Shown here piece after piece: positions 23,801 to 35,800 of a stretch of DNA of 64,000 nucleotides. The notes beneath the pieces were generated by a model. It was not told where the DNA came from, did no database searches, and saw only the letters and a program-made list of their open reading frames with translations. The translations under genes and the position numbers were made by a program. Origin of the DNA: Siphonodentalium dalli (Eukaryota; Mollusca; Scaphopoda; Gadilida; Siphonodentaliidae); assembly GCA_032622095.1 (NCBI GenBank), contig CP136061.1:249749582-249813581 (forward strand), read 5' to 3'. Positions within the stretch are counted from its first letter, which is position 1. Each line of letters opens with the position of its first letter.

Positions 23801-26800
23801 GAACTACAGTAATGCCCTAAATAAAAGAATTATGGGTATTTTTTCACGATTTAGTCGGAAGTATGGCTTGTTGCCATTCATTGGAAAGCTCTCACTGAGA
23901 GTTTCAGATGAATGGCAACAAGCTATATGGTATGATATGGTATGATGAAATTCCGCCGTTGACTTGTCGGCGCACCCCCATCAGATGGGGTAGAATCGTA
24001 CAATGTACTATATACAAACACATGTTTTTATATCGTAACGTCACCCTCTACATGCGTAGCCACAGTAGACCTGAAATGAGCCTTTGACCTGCGCACAGTG
24101 GACCTCAAACTTGGATGAACCTTTGATCTGTGTTGCTGCACATGTAAGCGTACCCACCGACGTTGCTGAACGTCCCATTGCTGTGTCACACAATCGAATG
24201 CTACAATGTACTATATATACACACAGTTATGTAGATTGAAGAGAGATAACTCTATTACACCATCATGAAATGTCTATTAACTTGCACCCCGAGGGGAGGA
24301 ATTTAGACAGGAATTGTGCCATTAACCTGTGGATCGTTGCCCACAGTAGGGTTCTTTAATGTGCACACATGGTTGTACATGGGACAGCCATTAACGTCCA
24401 CACCCGATGGGACGGCGTGATCAAACCAGTGTCACCCTGTACATGACACCGGGCGGGAGAGGATTACCGCTTAACGACACCTCAGCGAGGCATACACGGT
24501 ACTTTATAGGCACGCTCAGAACTCCCGACTTCTGTTTTGTCGAGGATCGAGGTGAATCGATCCGGGGTCTCATATATTTCCGTCTAAATCCTGAAAATTT
24601 ACCCATAATTCTACTGTGGTTAACCCTTTGAGTGCCAGTTCCGATTTTTGTATCAACCCATATACCCTGTGCCAATGCATTCTCTTATATATGCGAGTCG
24701 ACCATAGGTCGCCTCGCATATATAAGAGAATGCATTGGCGTAACATTATTTTTTTTTTTTTTTTTTTTTTTACAGTTTTTTACAATTTTAATATATTTTA
24801 TTATATTCTTTAACAGACTTATTGTGTAGGTTTAGGGCCGATGAGATCGGCCCCTGGCACTCAAAGGGTTAAGGAGTCGATAATTTAGGGCATTACTGTA
24901 ACTAGCAAGCATGTTTACTTGCCGAATCCCTGACTATCCAATGAAACAGAGTATGTTTATCTCGTAAGTGGCCTAAATAAAAAAAGCTTCCAACAAAGAA
25001 CAATTGTACTTGAAGCTAGTGATTGATACAGATTAGTGACAATGATAAGCTCGTCTGGGACAGAAATCAATATTGTCTGTTAGGTCATCTTCGAAGCATC
25101 ATCAATTATAATTATACATCATTCTGACCCGAGGCCAACTTTATTTAGAGGTGTTTGTTATTATTAGTCTGAACATGGATTGTGAACGAGGCCAACTTTA
25201 TTTAGAGGTGTTTTTTATTATAAGTCTGAACATGGATTGTGAACGAGGCCAACTTTATTTAGAGGTGTATGTTATTATAAGTCTGAACATGGATTGTTTC
25301 ACGCCTGTCTTAACCATTTATTTATTAACAAGTCTTGACATTTGTAGAATGAGGTCCCCAGAGGGTGAATTTAGTGATGCTATCCCACACAGCACCTTAG
25401 CATCACCAAATTCACCCTCTGGGGACCTCATTCTGCTTAGGTCTCGTGAACATCTCAAACTTCAACTGGGGAACTTCAATCTGATTCTAGGTCTCTCATA
25501 GCATTTGAGGAATAAGCAGAAACAGGTCCCCAGATGGTGAATTTAGTGATGCTAGCACACAGCGCGGGATAGCGTCACTAAATTCACCCTCTGGGGACCT
25601 CATTCTGTAACTGTCAGACACACTATTTCCAGCCTTGGGAATTAGTTTCAATTAACCCTTTACCCAACAAAACGGCCAAAACCGGCCAAATAAAGCTTCA
25701 ACAGCCTAAAATATCTTCGGTCTGTCTCAATAGAACCATACAAATATGGATATCATTGGAACCGGCTCCTTGACCACATTGTGATAGTTACAGTTATGCC
25801 CTGTGCCAATGCATTCTCTTATATATGCGAGTCGAGCATAGGTCGCCTCGCATATATAAGAGAATGCATTGGCATAAACAAAATCTTTTTTTAACACTTT
25901 TTACCATTTTTTCTTACATTCTTTAACAATTTTATAATTTTTAATGTGTTAAGCCAATGCATTCTCTTATATATGCGAGGCGACCTATGGTCGACTCGCA
26001 TATATAAGAGAATGCATTGGCACAGGGCCGTTCTGTTGGGTAAAGCGTCGCCCGTGATCTTATCTAAAATACCGACAGAACATAGCTTCCAGGGGGGGTG
26101 ATGAGATTGGACCCGTACCGTGGAAGTTCATCACTAATAATATAATTTGGATATGTTAATGGTGTCAGCCACCATGGTGATCCGTTATATAATCAACAAC
26201 CAGTTGTTCGTACATATAATACACATGCAATGCTTCACATATATATAGGTATGGAGTGAAGTTAAATATATACTCACCCACTAAGAACACCTAATACTAG
26301 ATTTAATACAAAAAACGATCCTATGATGATTAAACTTATAAAATATATCCAAGGCCACTCTGTTCCCATTGCATCATTAATCTGAAAAAAGAGGAGAGAA
26401 GATTAAAGAGGAGAGAAGATTAAAGAGGACATAAGATTAAAGATGACAAAATATTAAAGAGGGGAGAAGATTAAAGAGGACATAAGATTAAAGAGGACAA
26501 AATATTAAAGAGGACATAAGATTAAAGAGGAGAGAAGATTAAAGAGGACATAAGATTAAAGAGGACAAAATATTAAAGAGGACATAAGATTAAAGAGGAG
26601 AGAAGATTAAAGAGGACATAAGATTAAAGAGGACAGAAGATTAAAGAGGAGAGAAGATTAAAGAGGACATAAGATTAAAGAGGACAAAATATTAAAGAGG
26701 ACATAAGATTAAAGAGGAGAGAAGATTAAAGAGGACAGAAGATTAAAGAGGACAGTGTTTTCGGATTTATATTCAATTTTGAATATTATATATATTATAT

Positions 26801-29800
26801 GTTCATCATATATTTCAGGCTTTCTTTCCATTTTTGGTGGAGTAACACAAGGTATAAAATAACTAATTACACATCATATTGTATCTTCCTTATATTTATA
26901 AAAGGGTCTATCTTGATAATCAGCAATTTTATGCCAGTCAACAGCTAAAGTCTGCCACGATAATGAACCAAGTTTCAATTGTAAACTGAAGTTATATGTG
27001 TATAGTATGAAGTTATATGTGTAGAGTATGAAGTTATATGTGTAGAGTATGAAGTTATATGTGTAGAGTATGAAGTTATATGTGTAGAGTATGAAGTTAT
27101 ATGTGTAGAGTATGCAGATCCCAGGCTTTTAAGTCGAGGAAATATTTCTGGCCTAGGATTTTTTTTAGCCTAGGCAACTTTCTGTTAAACCCTTTCAGTG
27201 CCAAGTCTGATTTTTGTATCAACCCATATTTCCTTGATCATTTTTCCAATTTATTGATTATAATAAAAATGATCAAGGAAATATGGGTTGATACAAAAAT
27301 CAGACTTGGCACTGAAAGGGTTAACGATGTCCTCAGCTGTAGGTTTTAATTTAGAAATAAAACTTACCCATTTATCAATTTCCTCAAGAATATACTAATA
27401 GTATAATGATAGTATGAATGCGATATTATCCACAAAACACTTTGAGTGAGCTGAGCATTTGTTTATATACAGCACATAAAGAGTGTGTGATAAGTAAAAC
27501 CCTCAACACTGAGGCAATTTATTTTGGGAGAGTGATTCACGGTAATTCAACATCGAAATTGTGAGTGGCCCGGCGAGAGCTATATTGAAATGTGGTAAAC
27601 AATGTGGTGGCATTTTTAACAGAAGTTCACTTAGTGGGGTCTCCATGGTGTTGAGTGTTTTGCATATTGTTCTGTATCATAACATGTACCATAGCATGGC
27701 TTTTGTTTACTAACAAGGCATACAATCTTGACAATAACAATATATTATTTAGGCGATATTTATGATTGGCATAAGAACAAATTCTGTCTATATTTTAATA
27801 TTCTTTCTGTTTATGGTGGTTTTAACCCTTTACCCAACAGAAGGGCCCTGTGCCAATGCATTCTCTTATATATGCGAGTCGACCATAGGTCGCCTCGCAT
27901 ATATAAGAGAATGCATTGGCTTAACACATTAAAAATTATAAAATTGTTAAAGAATGTAAGAAAAAATGGTAAAAAGTGTTAAAAAAAGATTTTTTTTAGG
28001 CCAATGCATTCTCTTATATATGCGAGGCGACCTATGGTCGACTCGCATATATAAGAGAATGCATTGGCACAGGGTATAACTGTAACTATCACAATGTGGT
28101 CAAGGAGCCGGTTCCAATGATATCCATATTTGTATGGTTTTATTGAGACAGACCGAAGATATTTTAGGCTGTTGAAGCTTTATTTGGCCGGTTTTGGCCG
28201 GTTTGTTGGGTAAAGGGTTAATGGATGTGACTACAGCTACGGTATACTTAAAGTAATAGACCACCTCTAACATGATATCACTCTGGTAATGCTGCAGTAT
28301 TATACTGTGGAAATATCCAACATAAAATTTTCAAGATAATTACTTTGAGGATAGGTGTATTTTAACAGTAATACCCATCGTGAAGGCCATCCGTGCCTTT
28401 AACCCTTTGAGTGCCAGGTCCGATTTTTGTATCAACCCATATACCCTGTGCCAATGCATTCTCTTATATATGCGAGTCGACCATAGGTCGCCTCGCATAT
28501 ATAAGAGAATGCATTGGCTTAACATTTTTTTTTTTTTTTTTTATACATTTTTTTACAATTTTAATATATTTTATTATATTCTTTAACAGACTTATTGTGT
28601 AGGTTTAGAGGCCCTGGCACTCAAAGGGTTAACAAGCTCAAGGTTGGAAACAGGATGAACATTAGGAGGATGGATATTAGTAATATGAGTATAAATCTTA
28701 CATTAGGAGGATGGATATTAGTAATATGAGTATAAATCTTACATTAGGAGGATGGATATTAGTAATATGAGTATAAATCTTAAGCAATATGATCTTTTAG
28801 GCACAGAACGCCACTATCGCACCATGCCATCATACTGTCAATATTCCGCTAATGATATCAACTATGCCATGGGGCAAGTAACCTATTGTAAGGTGTTTCC
28901 AGCTGAGACCATAATTAGATATGAATATATATAGAAAGCTGATAGAAATTAGGCTAGGCACCATCCCCCTACATTACAGGGATGTATCAGGTAATTAGGC
29001 TAGGCACCATCCCCCTACATTACAGGGATGTATCAGGTAATTAGGCTAGGCACCATCCCCCTACAGTACTGGGATGTATCAGATAATTTCCAATTACTTC
29101 GAGAATTCATTAGACAGTTGGATTCATTTTGATATTGAGTGCTACTGACAGAAATATATCATTGCAAAGAGCAAAAGGCATAGGGTCGCTGTTGGGGGGG
29201 GGAGAAGGAGTCCAAATTGGAATTTCCAACAGCACCCCCCCCCCCCCCCACTCTTGAACTGGACCGAAAATTCCTTAAATTCCTTGTTGGATATTTCCAA
29301 CTGGTACCAAGCCTTGAAATAGTGTCTGTCATTTGCAGAATGAGGTCCCCAGAGGGTGAATTTAGTGATGCTGCCCCGCATAGCGGGCTAGCATCACCAA
29401 ATTCACCCTCTGGGGACCTCATTCTGCTGAGGTGTGAGCAAAATGAGGTCCCCAGAGGGTAGCATCACTAAATTCACCCTCTGGGGACCTCATTCTGCAA
29501 ATGACAGACACACTATTTCAAGGCTTGACTGGTACTTCAACCTTTACAACTTTTGTAAACTAACAATTTAAGACCCATTCTTTGGTTGGAACTTTTGCAA
29601 CTGATGACCATATCAGTCCAAATCGTAGGAAAACATTACACTTTTGGTCTAAAAATAAATAAATTTCAAACTAACTACTGGTTAGAATATCAAACTATTT
29701 TTGGTCCGAGATTCACAACTAATTATATAATGCTGTGTTGGGCATGAAATTTCCAACTGTTCCAAATTTTGGCAAATATTTGGGGTTACCATGCAGTTAA

Positions 29801-32800
29801 AGACATGTTAAGGACTTGTTCGGGTGCATGAAACTGATAAGTTATTATTCAGGCGCTGTGCCAAATGGATAGCATTTTAGTAACATTGCTGAAAATCTCA
29901 AGCAAATCGACTGTACAACTCCATAGATAATATTGTCTAAACTACTCTCAATTGTAAATATTTACTTCTCGATTCAGGACATAACTGTTGGCGATAAACT
30001 AAAGAAAATGGCTTCACCTTCGAGAGTCACTGCCTTCAATTAATATATACGAATGACGGTGTGGATTGTCAATTTGAATATATTATTTGTTAAAATAACT
30101 ACTTCGAGCAAGATTATTCTCCATTTCTATTTGACCACCCTAGGAGTGTTTCACATCACTTTAATGGCAAAATAAAATTCATTTGCAGAATGAGGTTCCC
30201 AGAGGGTGAATTTAGTGATGCTACCTGCACAGCCGGCTAGCATCACCAAATTCACCCTCTGCGAACATCATTCTGCTGAGGCCTCAACTGCTATGGAAGA
30301 CCTAGGGTCAGATTAAAGTTCCCCAGTTGAAGTTGGTGATTAGTCACCTCGATTATGCATTTTATTTCTGCAAATTAGGGGATATTGAAACTGAACAGAA
30401 GGGGAAAATGTAACTAAAAACAATGTTAATATGTTAGACTATAGATACTTCCCAGAAGATGAGGCCTAAGCAGAATGAGGTCCCCAGAGGGTGAATTTGG
30501 TGATGCTAGCCCACTGAGTGGGATAGTGTCACTAAATTCACCCTCTGGGGACCTCATTCTGCAAATGTCAGACAATATTTCCAGACTACTACAAAGTTAA
30601 ATTACAAAATGTTAAAGTTCAATCGCGCCACGACCCACTCGGAGGAGATTGTAAGATCACGACCCACTCGGAGGAGATTGTAAGATCACTTGTTTCCTGA
30701 ATCCACAAATAACAGTTTTATATAAATCACTGTAATAGGAAATTTGCTGCAAGTTCAGAAACCTGGCATACAGAAAGAACATGAGAAATTTGTTTTAAAG
30801 ATGGATTATCTTTTCATATAACAATTTTGAAAAAAATATGAATTGAAGACGCATGTCTGGAATCGCTTTGGTCCACTAATATTGATTTTATTTTATTTTG
30901 AATATTTTATTATAAAATGAGATGATTAAATGGGACACTTTGTTGTTCTATTTTTAGAACAGACCATTCGGGCGATACCATATAGCGATATATACCATTA
31001 GGGTGTTCCCAAAGCAATGTCCCAAATTGATTGTTTGTATTGTTTTATTACATAGTTATAGTCGATAATGGGTCTAATTAACATTTATTTGTGACAGAAT
31101 TACACAATAAAATGTCTGGTCTCTGTTAACAGTAATCACTATTGTTCGTTAGCTAAACAACCACATGTTTTCAGACCAGAAAATACTTGAAATATAATCA
31201 AAATGAATCGATAGAAGCATTTCCGGACAGGAGTCTTCGATTCATATCTAATATTTTATACCCCAGTAACTATATAACGCATGTTTACAAAGAGATAGAC
31301 CATCTTTAAACTTTGATATACTAACATTATATAAAATATCTGTCCACCCTTCTAGTGTGATACACTGGAAAACGGTTAACATGGCAAGTCCGAAGTTATC
31401 AAAGTTTGTGATGCCATCATTGGGTCCATCCCAATATTTACGGCATTCTTGGGTCCCGTTCGCACATTTCCAACCTTTGCCACATGGGAAACCACTCTCG
31501 TCCATTTGACCTGGAAAAAAAAGATGAAAATTTATCTCTGTATGCATTAAGTGCCGTTGTACATATTTAAGTGCAGCATATCAGTCATAATATAAAAAGA
31601 AGTGACAGCATTATCAAGTTAGGTCACCATCCTAAAAAATTCCAATGCTGGGAATGGCCGCAACGTAACTATCACCAGTATAACGTACTTTGGGAACAAC
31701 ATATCTCCTTCATCTGCTCTTGAAATCTTGAAATGTGTAGTAATCCCAAAGGCATTAATTATATGGATGGGAAATGTGGTATGGCCTGACAAACACACAC
31801 ATTGTGCAACTTGAGAGAGTTTATAATCGTATGTGTATAAAACATATTCAATGTCTGCCTACTAGAACAAGTACAGAACTTTCACTGTCACTAATAAATC
31901 TCCCAAACACTCATCGCGATGCTCTGAGAGTGTTTATGTTCAATGTCCAAGGTCACCTCCTCTATAAACGACCCCTGTCTTGCTTTGCGAAGGAAATCTT
32001 CACAATCCTGCATGGATATGATCTCATTGATTACGTCACAAATTTTTCTTGATTCTGGGTTCTTTCCATCACAGAAACAATGGAAAGAAATTGTAAAAGA
32101 GAAGATCAACAACTTCGCATATCAAGCACCATGGTGTGATTCGACAAATGAATCACTGAATTTCTTTCGGATGGTTAAATCCTATCCTATGTCGATCTGG
32201 AGAGGCTGGCTACTATGCAGGGAACACCCAAAGTACAAAGCTAAAGCTCTCTATATGGCAAACATCATCTCCTGAAGGACATATGACAACAACGCATTAT
32301 GCAAGCATTGTCGGTGCCAATACTCTGACCTCATGTCACACTTGTACCTTCATTGCTTCTCTCCGCATATACAGGAACTCAGAAATGAATTCTGGTATAA
32401 AATCATAAATATATTCGGAATTCCTACATTTTCATTCCTGGATTTGCTCTCTCCGGTTGGATTCCTCACTTATGCATGTGGATGTGGAAGTCATCCTACT
32501 CTAGAACTCATGTGTGATGAAAAACGTTTATTTGTTCATTGTCTCATATTTGTGTGTGTCATTTGCTCCATCTGACCAATGCAAAATGTGTGTCGTGTGA
32601 AAGAACACATTATATGATGAGACTTTATATATGGTGCCTGCGGGTGTATATGAGAGCACAACTTTAATTAACTTCGGCTTATAACTAACATGTAATAGAC
32701 GTATAATGTTACGTATTACGCTATTCCATTGACAGATATGTAGTTTGGTCAGGGAAGTGTTCTATTGTGACCAAGCCAAATTCCATGATGATTTCGCTAC

Positions 32801-35800
32801 GAATGTTATTATACACCAGTAAGTTCAAACAACGTGATGCCTCGATCGAGCATAGCTGCACATGGGTGTGTGTATATGAATGTATGTCTGTAGATAAATA
32901 TATGTATATATATGTGTTTATGTATGTGTGCATATGTGTATATATATATGTATATATATACATACATACAATCGAGCGCATACGACAATACTATACATGT
33001 GTACATATAATTGTATTTAATATATGTTGTATATACTATCTTCATTCATTGGAGGAATAAACAATTCAACTGTGAAACTTAGGTCAGGCTACAAAGGTTA
33101 AAAATTTATGATATCTGAGTACGAACATCGGGAGTGTTCCCTAGCGTATTGCAGAAATCACTAATAAATATGTACTCCTATATATGATTCAGGGGCTTAA
33201 CCGAATCAATCCCATCAACCCTTTCTATACTAAAAACTCATTGATGAGTAGTTCCTTTAGGAAATTTTGAGATAATAAGTTGAACAAACGACCTTTGAAC
33301 TATCTAAATATTCCCCACCAATGAATATGAAACATCCTGCTCTTGTATTGTCTGTTTTTTTGTTTATCGTCTGCTTTTATTACCTTAACACCCCTCCAAA
33401 TGAATAATAGACACATTCCATTCTTTAATAACTGAAAGTGAGAATGCCCATTTATTTATCATTCGATGAAATTTCACCAATTAAGCCCCATTAGTTCCCC
33501 TTATATCATTCAGAGATTGATAGGGTGTAATAAATGAACCCTTTCATGATGGCAGCTGCCCTGGTGCAACATTAAAGATCCTGTGCCAGTGCATTCTCTT
33601 GTATATATGAGTCTCCCACAGGGAGCCTCGCATATATAAGAGAATGCACTGGCTTAGGAGATAAAGTTAAATATTGTTAGGCCAATGTATTCTCTTATAT
33701 ATGCGAAGCTCCCTGTGGGAGACTCGCATATATAAGAGAATGCATTGGCACAGGGTTTTCGCAAAACTTCAGGAAGCTACAGTCATGGAAGGGTTAATAG
33801 CAACCACAAGCGCGCGATGTGCGTGTTGGTGCTTATTACTTTAGCGATGCACGTGTTGGTGCTTATTACCTTAGCGATGCGCGTGTTGGTGCTTATTACC
33901 TTAGCGATGCGCGTGTTGGTGCTTATTACCTTAGCGATGCACGTGTTGGTGCTTATTACCTTAGCGATGCGCGTGTTGGTGCTTATTACCTTAGCGATGC
34001 ACGTGTTGGTGCTTATTACCTTAGCGATGCGCGTGTTGGTGCTTATTACCTTAGCGATGCGCGTGTTGGTGCTTATTACCTTAGCGATGCGCGTGTTGGT
34101 GCTTATTACCTTAGCGATGCACGTGTTGGTGCTTATTACCTTAGCGATGCACCAGTAAGTTCAAACAACGTGATGCCTCGATCGAGCATAAATGCACATG
34201 GGTGTGTGTATATGAATGTATGTCTGTAGATAAATATATGTATATATATGTGTTTATGTATGTGTGCATATGTGTATATATGTATATATATACATACATA
34301 CAATCGAGCGCATACGACAATACTATACATGTGTACATGTAATTGTATTTAATATATGTTGTATATACTATCTTCATTCATTGGAGGAATAAACAATTCA
34401 ACTGTGAAACTTAGGTCAGGCTACAAAGGTTAAAAATTTATGATATCTGAGTACGAACATCGGGAGTGTTCCCTAGCGTATTGCAGAAATCACTAATAAA
34501 TATGTACTCCTATATATGATTCAGGGGCTTAACCGAATCAATCCCATCAACCCTTTCTATACTAAAAACTCATTGATGAGTAGTTTCTTTAGGAAATTTT
34601 GAGATAATAAGTTGAACAAACGACCTTTGAACTATCTAAATATTCCCCACCAATGAATATGAAACATCCTGCTCTTGTATTGTCTGTTTTTTTGTTTATC
34701 GTCTGCTTTTATTACCTTAACACCCCTCCAAATGAATAATAGACACATTCCATTCTTTAATAACTGAAAGTGAGAATGCCCATTTATTTATCATTCGATG
34801 AAATTTCACCAATTAAGCCCCATTAGTTCCCCTTATATCATTCAGAGATTGATAGGGTGTAATAAATGAACCCTTTCATGATGGCAGCTGCCCTGGTGCA
34901 ACATTAAAGATCCTGTGCCAGTGCATTCTCTTGTATATATGAGTCTCCCACAGGGAGCCTCGCATATATAAGAGAATGCACTGGCTTAGGAGATAAAGTT
35001 AAATATTGTTAGGCCAATGTATTCTCTTATATATGCGAAGCTCCCTGTGGGAGACTCGCATATATAAGAGAATGCATTGGCACAGGGTTTTCGCAAAACT
35101 TCAGGAAGCTCCAGTCATGGAAGGGTTAATAGCAACCACAAGCGCGCGATGTGCGTGTTGGTGCTTATTACCTTAGCGATGCACGTGTTGGTGCTTATTA
35201 CCTTAGCGATGCACGTGTTGTTGCTTATTACCTTAGCGATGCACGTGTTGGTGCTTATTACCTTAGCGATGCGCGTGTTGGTGATTATTACCTTAGCGAT
35301 GCGCGTGTTGGTGCTTATTACCTTAGCGATGCACGTGTTGGTGCTTATTACCTTAGCGATGCGCGTGTTGGTGCTTATTACCTTAGCGATGCGCGTGTTG
35401 GTGCTTATTACCTTAGCGATCCGCGTGTTGCTGCTTATTACCTTAGCGATCCGCGTGTTGGTGCTTATTACCTTAGCGATCCGCGTGTTGCTGCTTATTA
35501 CCTTAGCGATCCGCGTGTTGGTGCTTATTACCTTAGCGATGCGCGTGTTGGTGCTTATTACCTTAGCGATGCGCGTGTTGGTGCTTATTACCTTAGCGAT
35601 GCGCGTGTTGGTGCTTATTACCTTAGCGATGCGCGTGTTAGTGCTTATTACCTTAGCGATGCACGTGTTGGTGCTTATTACCTTAGCGATGCACGTGTTG
35701 GTGCTTATTACCTTAGCGATGCGCGTGTTGGTGCTTATTACCTTATCGATGCGCGTGTTGGTGCTTATTACCTTAGCGATGTGCATGTTGGTGCTTATTA

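Larger units (their letters stand above)
23056..26277 (-). other. Intron between IS6 and AID exons
   Basis: 3.2 kb. It contains a mariner-like half element, a mariner-like element carrying two insertions, a 57-bp triplicate, an hAT-like MITE and a TTAA element. 23200-23800 has only a 45-codon frame ending [11 protein letters not shown] (plus strand, about 23530-23670) that I do not recognise. Confidence 0.85.
26382..31325 (-). other. Intron between pore-I and IS6 exons
   Basis: 4.9 kb. It contains a 17-bp and a 21-bp minisatellite, TTAA elements, hAT-like MITEs and a diverged C-rich repeat at 29190-29790. 30790-31320 is a copy of intron 4 sequence (see 21270-21810). 27330-27830 shows nothing recognisable. 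No second IS6 exon was seen. Confidence 0.85.
32814..35148. repeat. Recent tandem duplication, about 1.33-kb unit
   Basis: Sequence from 32814 (CACCAGTAAGTTCAAACAAC) recurs from 34150 with an offset of 1332-1336. Only a few substitutions were noticed, plus a 4-base difference in a TA microsatellite. Each unit ends in a TTAA element followed by the 30-bp minisatellite. Confidence 0.95.

Noticed and set aside
32721-33060. Tyr/Ile-rich frames on both strands
   Set aside because: Produced by TATATG microsatellite sequence, duplicated at 34136-34377.
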